Source: a bacterium
Lineage (GTDB): Bacteria; Elusimicrobiota; Elusimicrobia; UBA1565; UBA9628
DNA length: 6,522 nucleotides
Direction: 5' to 3'
Assembly: GCA_021790955.1 (NCBI GenBank)
Contig: JAJYFI010000039.1
Span: forward strand, 1-6,522
Shown here: in pieces, positions 1 through 4,723 of the stretch
Position numbering within the stretch: the first letter of the stretch is position 1
How the letters are laid out: the number at the start of each line of letters is the position of its first letter
Notes under the pieces: model-generated
The model's database searches: none
What the model saw: only the letters and a program-made list of their open reading frames with translations
What the model was told of the DNA's origin: nothing
Position numbers and translations under genes: made by a program

Positions 1-353
1 TGTTCTGGCTGATCGCGCTGCCGCTCGGCTACGTGGCGACCGTCGCCTACTACCGCCACCGCGCGCGCCGCCAGGGCATCGCGAGCCCCGTTCGCGCCTA
101 CGTCCTCGTGGGGCTTGCGTTGCTGGCCCTCCTCGCGCTCATCCCGCTGGCGGGACGCTTGGTCCTGCCGGGCGACCTCGTCTTTTTTTCCATGCATCAT
201 CCCAGACGTCGCGTCGTCGACCACGTGGGAATCTATCTGGGCAAAGGCTATTTCATTCACGCCTCGGTGAGCGAGGGCGTCCATATCCAGTCGATCCGGG
301 ACCCCTACTATATCGAAAGGCTCGTCTCCATACGGAAATACGCCGGATTCTGA
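1..353 (+). CDS. C-terminal part of a membrane protein ending in a half NlpC/P60-like domain (5' end outside window)
   Basis: The reading frame is open from the first full codon at position 3 to the TGA at 351-353, so the gene begins upstream of the window. A GTG at 33 is an internal possibility, but the codons before it look like the tail of a hydrophobic helix. Counting residues from that GTG, a hydrophobic segment at about 22-44 is followed by LPGDLVFF (45-52), DHVGIYLGKGYFIHAS (63-78) and GVHIQ, then a tail ending in RKYAGF. In NlpC/P60 peptidoglycan endopeptidases these are the second half of the papain-like fold: His64 would be the catalytic base and His76 is near the third polar position. 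The catalytic Cys motif (DCSG-like) normally lies about 40 residues before PGDLVFF, but here that stretch is membrane helix, and no Cys occurs in the visible part. The family call is fairly sure; activity is doubtful. Cell-wall hydrolysis or binding outside the membrane is inferred only from the family. Confidence 0.7.
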   Translation, partial: FWLIALPLGYVATVAYYRHRARRQGIASPVRAYVLVGLALLALLALIPLAGRLVLPGDLVFFSMHHPRRRVVDHVGIYLGKGYFIHASVSEGVHIQSIRDPYYIERLVSIRKYAGF

Positions 354-372
354 TCCGTAGTAGAAGAAGAAG

Positions 373-402
373 TTGAAGCCGCAGGGACCTATTTGCTATG
401 GT
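373..402 (+). promoter_or_regulatory. Probable sigma70-type promoter for rplM-rpsI
   Basis: A -35-like TTGAAG (373-378) is followed by an 18-base spacer and a -10-like TATGGT (397-402). The -10 is preceded by TG one base upstream (394-395), an extended -10 arrangement. It lies in the 88-base gap between the preceding stop and the chosen rplM start, which predicts a leader of roughly 30 bases. The leader is too short to hold a large L13-type autoregulatory RNA. The call rests on consensus matching by eye. Confidence 0.5.
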
Positions 403-441
403 AGTCACTCGTCGCGTCGCCAAACGGCGGCGCAGGAAAAC

Positions 442-873
442 ATGGCAAGCGCATCGACGCCCAAAGCCTCCTCGCAGAAAACCCCTTTGCCTGCGGTCAT
501 CAACCTTCCCGCCCAACGGGCTCGCCACCGCATCGACGCCGCCGGCCAGGTCCTGGGGCGGCTCTCCACGCGCGCCGCGACGCTTCTGCGGGGCAAGCAC
601 AAGCCCCTCTACACGCCCTCCCTGGACTGCGGCGACTTCGTCGTCATCACGAACGCGAAAGCCATCAAGCTCACGGGGCATAAGATCGACCAAAAGTTCT
701 ACTTCAGCCATTCCGGGTACGCGTCGGGCGCCAAGGTGACCCCGATGTCGCGGGTCATGGAAAAAAACCCGGCGAAGGTCGTCTATCTCAGCGTCAAGCG
801 CATGATTCCCGCGAACCGCCTGCGCGCGAAGCAATTGAAGCGCCTGCGCATCTACGCCGGAGCGGAGAGTTAA
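442..873 (+). CDS. rplM: 50S ribosomal protein L13
   Basis: L13 is an early-assembling protein of the large ribosomal subunit that binds 23S rRNA. The 143-residue product shows the family pattern in order: IDAAGQVLGRLST, LLRGKHKPLYTPSLDCGDFVVI, NAKAIKLTGHK, KFYFSHSGYASG, and a final LKRLRIYAG. The ATG at 442 is chosen because AGG at 434-436 lies five bases upstream and the resulting length matches the family (142 in E. coli). An in-frame TTG at 373 would add 23 residues with no L13 character and lies in the promoter. Oddities: the Trp usually found just before the I/V-DA strand is absent, the usual AVKGMLP reads SVKRMIP, and the protein ends three residues after YAG, so the conserved His-rich HxHxAQ tail is missing. 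It is followed immediately (TAA then ATG) by rpsI, the usual partner, indicating coupled translation. Confidence 0.96.
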   Translation: MASASTPKASSQKTPLPAVINLPAQRARHRIDAAGQVLGRLSTRAATLLRGKHKPLYTPSLDCGDFVVITNAKAIKLTGHKIDQKFYFSHSGYASGAKVTPMSRVMEKNPAKVVYLSVKRMIPANRLRAKQLKRLRIYAGAES

Positions 874-1278
874 ATGCCCCAAGTTTTCAGCCATTTGATG
901 GCCACAGGCCGCCGCAAGACCTCGATCGCCCAGGTGCGCCTCGTGCCGGGCGGCAAGGGCCAGGTGACGGTCAACAAAAAATCGCTCGACGAGTATTTCG
1001 GCGGGCAGGGCCGCCAGAAGACCTCGGTCACCGAGCCTTTGAAGCTCGTCGAGGGTTCCCAGAAATTCGATTTTGTCCTCAAGATCGTGGGCGGCGGAAC
1101 GACCGGCCAAGCTGAAGCGGCGCGCCTCGCCATCGCCAAGGCCATGGTCAAGCTCGACTCCAAGAACCGCAAGATCATGCGCGCGAACGGCTTCCTCACC
1201 CGCGACCCGCGGATGGTCGAGCGCAAAAAGAGCGGCCAGCCCAAGGCGCGCAAGCGCTTCCAATACTCGAAGCGCTGA
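874..1278 (+). CDS. rpsI: 30S ribosomal protein S9
   Basis: S9 sits in the head of the small subunit, and its C-terminal tail reaches the P-site tRNA. The 134-residue product carries ATGRRKTSIAQVRLVPG near the start, then YFGGQGRQK, GGGTTGQAEAARLAIAKAM, LTRDPRMVERKK and the terminal KARKRFQYSKR. The intact SKR end is the tRNA-contacting tail, so this copy looks functional. The start at 874 follows the rplM stop with no gap and has GGAGAG at 864-869, four bases upstream. An internal ATG at 898 lies just before the conserved ATGRRK block and cannot be excluded, but it would remove an eight-residue N-terminal extension common in the family. Gene order rplM-rpsI is the standard bacterial pair. 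The next start lies 18 bases downstream with no terminator seen, so the transcript probably continues. Confidence 0.97.
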   Translation: MPQVFSHLMATGRRKTSIAQVRLVPGGKGQVTVNKKSLDEYFGGQGRQKTSVTEPLKLVEGSQKFDFVLKIVGGGTTGQAEAARLAIAKAMVKLDSKNRKIMRANGFLTRDPRMVERKKSGQPKARKRFQYSKR

Positions 1279-1296
1279 TCCGCGGCGGAACGCCCC

Positions 1297-1596
1297 GTGG
1301 AAAGAGTCAAGGTCCGGGGCTTGGCGCTTCTTCTGGCGAACCTATTCCTCGGCTGGGGCGTCCTCGTCGGGGCCAAGTCCCTCTACGACCTCTTCGTCGG
1401 GGAGCCCGAGGCGAACGCCTATTCCGTCAAACCCTGGACCTATGTCACCCGGAAGCAATGGATGCGCTACGGGGGATTCGAACTCGCCTACGCCCTTTCT
1501 TGCCTGGGCCTGAGCGTCGCCATCCGCCGCTATTCCCGATTCCTCCCCGAGGCCGCCGATCGCCCGAAGCCTTCGGGGCCCGATTTTTTCCGTTGA
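1297..1596 (+). CDS. Small two-helix membrane protein of unknown function
   Basis: I do not recognise this 99-residue protein. It starts with GTG, with a weak purine-rich GGCGGAA at 1284-1290 six bases upstream. A first hydrophobic helix spans about residues 8-27 and a second about 59-76. Between them is a polar loop with KPWTYVTRKQW (45-55), and the tail is Pro-rich and charged. Basic residues before helix 1 (R3, K5, R7) and after helix 2 (R77, R78) suggest both ends lie in the cytoplasm and the loop outside (positive-inside rule; inference). Codon use matches its neighbours, which supports real coding. It begins 18 bases after rpsI and its stop TGA overlaps the probable TTG start of the next gene by four bases, so it is likely cotranscribed with the ribosomal genes. 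No catalytic motif is visible. Confidence 0.7.
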   Translation: MERVKVRGLALLLANLFLGWGVLVGAKSLYDLFVGEPEANAYSVKPWTYVTRKQWMRYGGFELAYALSCLGLSVAIRRYSRFLPEAADRPKPSGPDFFR

Positions 1597-2192
1597 AATC
1601 CATTTTCTTTTCGAGCCGGACTTCCTCGCGTCGGTCTTCCGCCGTCCTGCGGGCGGTCGATAAAGACTTAGACGGCGCCGCCAAGGGGCTTGGCGCCTTT
1701 TTCGCCAAGCCATCCCCCGAGACCTCGATCGAGGCCGCCGCCAACCTCGAAGGCGTCCAGAAGCGTCTGCGGGCCGCCATGGCGAGCGGCGGCGATTCCC
1801 TGGGCCCGTCGGCGACTCTGGCGCTGGAACGGCTTGGCTCCGCCTTCGGCTCCCTTCGTTGGGCGATCAAGGAAGTCGTCTTCTGGCGTCTGCCGCAGGA
1901 TAAGTCCCACGGCCGGACCTCCCTCCTCATCGGGGAGTCGATCCAGCGCCTGCGCCGGGCGCTCGCGGCGGCCTCGGCCGATCGGCGCGAGACGCTGCTT
2001 CTCGAGGCGCGCCGATCGGCCAGGTCGCTCATCCGACTTCTGAGGGAAGGGCAGGAGAGGCTGTGGAAAGGGGACGCTCCCTTCGTTCAAGGCCTGCAGC
2101 GGGGCGAGATTTTGCGTCTCCTGCTGGAGGCGGCGGCCGCCTTCGACGAGGCGCTCGAAGGCTTCCTTCTGGAGTCCGAGGGGCTTCGATGA
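1593..2192 (+). CDS. Alpha-helical protein of unknown function
   Basis: This frame encodes about 199 residues if it starts at the TTG at 1593, which overlaps the preceding stop as TTGA. No good ribosome binding site is seen, so the start depends on translational coupling and is uncertain; an internal ATG at 1779 is the next candidate. An upstream ATG at 1458 would overlap the previous gene by 139 bases and is unlikely. The product is rich in Ala, Leu, Arg and Glu, with long stretches of helical, amphipathic character (LRRALAAASADRRETLLLEA; LRLLLEAAAAFDEALEGFLL). It has no signal peptide, membrane helix or Cys/His metal cluster. The helical bundle look recalls PhoU/DUF47-type proteins, but I cannot match conserved motifs, so this is only a lead. 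The stop overlaps the next start as ATGA, a standard coupled arrangement. Third-position G/C preference supports real coding. Confidence 0.66.
   Translation: MKSIFFSSRTSSRRSSAVLRAVDKDLDGAAKGLGAFFAKPSPETSIEAAANLEGVQKRLRAAMASGGDSLGPSATLALERLGSAFGSLRWAIKEVVFWRLPQDKSHGRTSLLIGESIQRLRRALAAASADRRETLLLEARRSARSLIRLLREGQERLWKGDAPFVQGLQRGEILRLLLEAAAAFDEALEGFLLESEGLR
1677..1709 (+). other. Terminator-like hairpin with a competing alternative hairpin inside a coding region
   Basis: Arm GCCGCCAAG (1677-1685) pairs with CTTGGCGCC (1689-1697) over a GGG loop, with seven contiguous pairs, one C-C mismatch and a closing pair. TTTTT (1698-1702) follows at once, as in an intrinsic terminator. The same CTTGGCG (1689-1695) can instead pair perfectly with a second CGCCAAG copy at 1703-1709 across the T tract. 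The two pairings exclude each other. The element lies about 85 bases into the 1593-2192 gene, so it may be chance in GC-rich coding sequence. Confidence 0.3.
1976..2021. repeat. Perfect 14-base inverted repeat inside a coding region
   Basis: GGCCGATCGGCGCG at 1976-1989 is the exact reverse complement of CGCGCCGATCGGCC at 2008-2021, with an 18-base spacer. Each arm also contains the self-complementary core GCCGATCGGC. It lies within the helical-protein gene and encodes part of an Arg/Ala-rich helix. As RNA it would form a very stable stem-loop. There is no T tract after it, so it is not an intrinsic terminator. Confidence 0.6.
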
Positions 2193-2782
2193 AGGGGTTG
2201 TTCGGCAAGACGGCCAGCCGGATCAAAAAGCTCCTCGTGCTGCTCGCCGCGTGGGCGACTCTTTTCAGCTTCGCGACGCTGGCCAGGCTCTCGGTGGGCT
2301 TCGGCTTCGATGGGACCTTGGTGCGCTCCGAGGAAGCCTTCGGCCGCGCTTTGGCCTCGGGCGCTCCGGCGTGCTCCGAGGGATTCTGGGCCGAAGTCAA
2401 CCGCTCCTACGATCTCGAGCGCGTGAAAATCGTCCCCTACGCCCTCGCGTGGTTTTTCCGGCTCTTGGGATTCCGCGTGATCGTCCTGAGCCCTCGCCCG
2501 AACGCGGATGCGGAGCACCTTATGAAGGACTGGCGCTACCTCCTTCCTCCGGGCCGATTCGTCTTGGCGGGTTCCCTCCGGAGCCTGCTCGATAAGCTGA
2601 AGACGGGCCGTTTTGTGCTGTTTTTGTCGAGCTCAGCCCCGGAATTAAACGCCGCCAGGGAAGCCGATATCCGTCCCCTGCGCATTCTATCGGGAGATTC
2701 CAATTCACCATGCCCCGAACTTGCCCCGGCGACGCCCGATAGGCCCGCGGCAACCCTCTGGGTCCCTCTTTCGCAATATTGA
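2189..2782 (+). CDS. Membrane-anchored HAD-fold protein related to class B (AphA-like) acid phosphatases, probably catalytically inactive
   Basis: The ATG at 2189 overlaps the preceding stop (ATGA), giving 197 residues. A basic N-terminus (K13, K14) and hydrophobic helix at about 15-31 look like an uncleaved anchor or signal. The order of features matches class B acid phosphatases such as E. coli AphA: motif I VGFGFDGTLV (36-45), FWAEVN (66-71), motif II VIVLSPRP (97-104), FVLAG (124-128), a Lys-containing segment LLDKLK (133-138), the motif IV region LFLSSSAPELNAARE (144-158), then LRILSGDSNS and a terminal SQY. AphA has VGFDIDDT and FYGDSDNDITAARD at the equivalent places. Here the nucleophilic Asp is Gly39 (GGC, 2303-2305), and the motif IV acids are replaced by Ser147-Ser149 and neighbours. 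Asp41 and the motif II Ser101 remain. The open frame is intact, so it looks like a pseudoenzyme rather than a broken gene, though early decay is possible. Family alignment is from memory. Confidence 0.72.
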   Translation: MKGLFGKTASRIKKLLVLLAAWATLFSFATLARLSVGFGFDGTLVRSEEAFGRALASGAPACSEGFWAEVNRSYDLERVKIVPYALAWFFRLLGFRVIVLSPRPNADAEHLMKDWRYLLPPGRFVLAGSLRSLLDKLKTGRFVLFLSSSAPELNAAREADIRPLRILSGDSNSPCPELAPATPDRPAATLWVPLSQY

Positions 2783-2808
2783 CCCGCTTCCCCGCCATGC
2801 GCTAGAAT
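2779..2808 (+). promoter_or_regulatory. Probable sigma70-type promoter for the tpiA-BMC operon
   Basis: TTGACC (2779-2784), matching five of six bases of the -35 consensus, and TAGAAT (2803-2808), five of six of the -10 consensus, are separated by 18 bases. The -35 overlaps the stop codon of the preceding gene. Transcription would start near 2815, leaving a leader of about 75 bases before tpiA. The leader holds a modest stem TCCACA (2844-2849) / TGTGGA (2859-2864). No terminator was seen between the upstream gene and this promoter. Confidence 0.58.
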
Positions 2809-2889
2809 GGGCGCCTTAGACCATGTCGATGAGGCCGCGCATCTCCACAAGACGCCCGTGTGGACAATTTGGCCACTAATCCCGCATCC

Positions 2890-3672
2890 ATGAGCCCCAA
2901 ACGAATCCCCTTCATCGCCGGCAACTGGAAAATGCATCTAGGGCTGGCGGACGCCGCCAAGCTCGCGCGAGAGATCAAGGACGGGGTCGGCGCCGGGGAC
3001 GCCGAGGTCGCTCTTTGCGTTCCTTATACGGCGCTCATCGTCGTGGCCGAAATCCTCAAGGGCAGCCCCGTCAGGCTCGGGGCCCAGAATCTCCATTGGG
3101 AGCCCCAGGGGGCCTTCACGGGCGAGATCGCCGCCGGCCAGCTCGCGGATGCCGGATGCCGCTATGTGATCGTGGGGCACAGCGAGCGGCGGCGGCTCTT
3201 CGGAGAGACGAACGCGATCGTCCATAAAAAGCTCGGCGCGGCGCTCGGCGCGGGCCTCTCCCCGATTCTTTGCGTCGGCGAAACCCTGGAGGAGCGAGAA
3301 AGCCAGAAAACCTGGGGGGTCCTGGCCGAGCAGTTCCGGGCCGCAATCAGCGGCCTTCCCCCGGTCGAGGCCGCGAAGATCACCGCCGCTTACGAGCCCG
3401 TCTGGGCGATCGGCACGGGAAAGACCGCCTCCCCGGGACAAGCCGAGGAGGCCCACGCCTTCATCCGCAAGCTCGCCTCCCAAGCCCACGGCGACGGCTT
3501 CGCCGCCGGGTTGCGCATCCTCTACGGCGGCTCCGTCAAGGCCGAGAACATCGACGCCCTCATGGCCCAGCCGGACGTCGACGGCGCTCTGGTCGGGGGG
3601 GAAAGCCTCAAACCGATCTCCTTCCTGCGCATCATCCACTACACAACTCCGGCCGCGGCCGCGCGAAACTGA
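2890..3672 (+). CDS. tpiA: Triosephosphate isomerase
   Basis: The enzyme interconverts dihydroxyacetone phosphate and glyceraldehyde 3-phosphate in the cytoplasm, within glycolysis and gluconeogenesis. From the ATG at 2890 the product is 260 residues, close to the usual 250 or so. All key parts are present: GNWKMH with Lys14, GHSERR with catalytic His97, AYEPVWAIGTGKTA with catalytic Glu169 followed by the flexible loop 6, and the phosphate-binding LYGGSVKAEN (about 211-220) and GALVGGESL (232-240). It should be fully active. A GTG at 2860 would add ten residues of non-family sequence; neither start has a clear Shine-Dalgarno. The next gene, pduL, begins two bases after the stop, so both are almost certainly on one transcript. 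This places a central-metabolism enzyme at the head of a microcompartment operon, which may reflect dihydroxyacetone phosphate made by that pathway or simple readthrough of a housekeeping gene. Confidence 0.96.
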   Translation: MSPKRIPFIAGNWKMHLGLADAAKLAREIKDGVGAGDAEVALCVPYTALIVVAEILKGSPVRLGAQNLHWEPQGAFTGEIAAGQLADAGCRYVIVGHSERRRLFGETNAIVHKKLGAALGAGLSPILCVGETLEERESQKTWGVLAEQFRAAISGLPPVEAAKITAAYEPVWAIGTGKTASPGQAEEAHAFIRKLASQAHGDGFAAGLRILYGGSVKAENIDALMAQPDVDGALVGGESLKPISFLRIIHYTTPAAAARN

Positions 3673-3674
3673 CC

Positions 3675-4313
3675 ATGGACCAAGACCCCGAACTCGCCAA
3701 GCGCATCACCGCCGAGATCGTCTCCCGCATGGAGCGCTCCAAAACCACCATTCCCGTCGGCGTCTCCAACCGCCACGTCCATTTCAAACAGGAGGATTTC
3801 GACGTCCTCTTCGGCCCTGGAGCGGCGGTTCGCAAGTTCAGGCAAGTCAAGCAGCCGGGCTTCTACGCCTGCTACGAGACCGTGGACATCGAAGGCCCCA
3901 AGGGCGGCGTCAAAAACGTCCGGCTCGTGGCGCCCCATCGCCCCAAGACCCAGATCGAGATATCCCAGACCGACGCCCAGGCGCTGGGTCTGAGGCCCCC
4001 CATCCGCGACTCGGGCGACCTTGCCGGGTCCTCGCGGGTGCGAGTCATCGGGCCCAAGGGGTCGCTTGAGATCAAGGAGGGGCTCATCGTCGCCCGCCGC
4101 CATATCCATTTCCACCCGCTCGAAGCGAAGGCCCTGGGCGTCAAGGACGGCGAGATCGTGCGCGTGCGCGCCGGGACCGGCGGGCCGCGCGAGCTCGTCT
4201 TCGAGCAGGTGCTCTGCCGCATCTCCGACCAGTTCAGCCTCGAGTTCCACGTCGACACCGACGAGGCCAACGCGGCCTGGGTCAAGAGCGGCGACGAGGT
4301 TCGGATCGTCTGA
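3675..4313 (+). CDS. pduL: Phosphate propanoyltransferase, microcompartment type (PduL)
   Basis: PduL transfers an acyl group between CoA and phosphate, turning the acyl-CoA made by the compartment aldehyde dehydrogenase into acyl-phosphate and recycling CoA inside the shell. The 212-residue product has the two-domain PduL pattern: VGVSNRHVHF (28-37), TQIEISQTDAQALG (92-105), RDSGDLAGS (111-119), VARRHIHFHP (139-148) and FSLEFHVDTDEANAAWV (187-203). Residues matching the known zinc ligands of PduL are His34, His36, Glu95, His143, His145 and His192. Residues 5-22 form a likely amphipathic helix ahead of the first domain, as in the N-terminal encapsulation peptide of compartment-associated PduL. 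The ATG two bases after the tpiA stop has no Shine-Dalgarno, so translation probably depends on coupling. The unrelated Pta enzyme is ruled out by the motifs. The acyl chain length is unknown. Confidence 0.95.
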   Translation: MDQDPELAKRITAEIVSRMERSKTTIPVGVSNRHVHFKQEDFDVLFGPGAAVRKFRQVKQPGFYACYETVDIEGPKGGVKNVRLVAPHRPKTQIEISQTDAQALGLRPPIRDSGDLAGSSRVRVIGPKGSLEIKEGLIVARRHIHFHPLEAKALGVKDGEIVRVRAGTGGPRELVFEQVLCRISDQFSLEFHVDTDEANAAWVKSGDEVRIV

Positions 4314-4355
4314 TTTGGATGAAAGCCACATGAGCCGCACATCAACCAGCGCATC

Positions 4356-4361
4356 AAGGAG
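4356..4361 (+). promoter_or_regulatory. Strong Shine-Dalgarno for the BMC-H shell gene
   Basis: AAGGAG lies six bases before the ATG at 4368, the best ribosome binding site in the operon. The neighbouring pduL and BMC-P genes have no recognisable site. This fits the need for many hexamer copies per compartment. The preceding 54-base gap is otherwise without features. Confidence 0.75.
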
Positions 4362-4367
4362 ATAACC

Positions 4368-4667
4368 ATGTACGCACTCGGCATGATCGAAACCAGGGGC
4401 CTCGTCGCTTGCGTCGAGGCCGCAGACGCCGCCGTCAAGGCCGCGGACGTCAAGATCGTCGGCTACGAGAAGGTCGGGACGGGACTCGTGACCATCCTCT
4501 TCCGCGGCGAGGTCGCGGCCTGCAAGGCTTCCTGCGACGCCGGCGCCGCCGCCGCCCAGAAGGTGGGCGAGCTCATCGCCGTCCACGTGATCCCGCAGCC
4601 GCATCCGGACCTCGAGGGGAAAATGCCCATCTCCCTTCCCGAGACCCTGAGCCGCAACAAGCGATAG
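4368..4667 (+). CDS. BMC-H microcompartment shell protein (PduA/EutM-like hexamer)
   Basis: Single-domain BMC proteins form flat hexamers that tile the facets of microcompartment shells and pass substrates through a central pore. The 99-residue product matches PduA/EutM along its whole length: YALGMIETRGLVACVEAADA, VKAADVKIVGYEKVGTGLV, RGEVAAC, DAGAAAAQKVGEL and HVIPQPHPDLE. The pore loop reads KVGTG (35-39), with Thr38 where PduA has Ser40. Lys24 corresponds to the edge Lys26 of PduA used in hexamer-hexamer contacts. The partner Arg79 of PduA (HVIPRPH) is Gln77 here, a departure from most family members. Three Cys residues (15, 52, 56) are present. The start is fixed by the AAGGAG six bases upstream. 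Paralogues may lie outside the window, so I give no symbol. Confidence 0.96.
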   Translation: MYALGMIETRGLVACVEAADAAVKAADVKIVGYEKVGTGLVTILFRGEVAACKASCDAGAAAAQKVGELIAVHVIPQPHPDLEGKMPISLPETLSRNKR

Positions 4668-4683
4668 ACCAGGTCAAGGGAGG

Positions 4684-4715
4684 GCCAAAAGAAGGCATCC
4701 GCGGCCTTCCCTGGC
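4684..4715 (+). other. Intergenic hairpin between the BMC-H and BMC-P genes
   Basis: GCCA (4684-4687) and GAAGGC (4691-4696) pair with GCCTTC (4704-4709) and TGGC (4712-4715), leaving an AAA/CC internal loop and a seven-base apical loop. It fills most of the 56-base gap between the two shell genes. No T tract follows, so it is not a classic terminator. It could slow 3' decay of the BMC-H message or limit initiation at the BMC-P ATG nine bases downstream; this role is inference. Confidence 0.4.
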
Positions 4716-4723
4716 GACCGCTT

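Noticed and set aside
181..190. T run as a frameshift site or terminator
   Set aside because: The NlpC/P60 motifs continue in one frame across it and no stem precedes it.
373..441. TTG at 373 as an extended start for L13
   Set aside because: The extra 23 residues have no L13 character, the region carries the promoter elements, and the ATG at 442 has a suitably spaced AGG.
253..1263. Long open frame on the - strand across rplM and rpsI
   Set aside because: It lies antisense to two certain ribosomal genes, has no recognisable motif, and is expected from high GC at third positions.
2823..2879. Possible 18-residue leader peptide before tpiA (MSMRPRISTRRPCGQFGH)
   Set aside because: No ribosome binding site, no run of regulatory codons and only a weak stem nearby; such short frames arise by chance.
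2860..2889. GTG start ten codons before the tpiA ATG
   Set aside because: The added residues are not part of the TpiA fold and there is no Shine-Dalgarno; kept only as a minor alternative.
3270..3674. Upstream extension of the pduL frame through tpiA
   Set aside because: It is out of frame with a certain tpiA and Arg/Gly/Pro-rich; the PduL family start fits the ATG at 3675.
3639..4604. Long - strand frame across pduL and the BMC-H gene
   Set aside because: Antisense shadow of two well-identified genes; composition is Asp/Leu/Gly-rich without domains.
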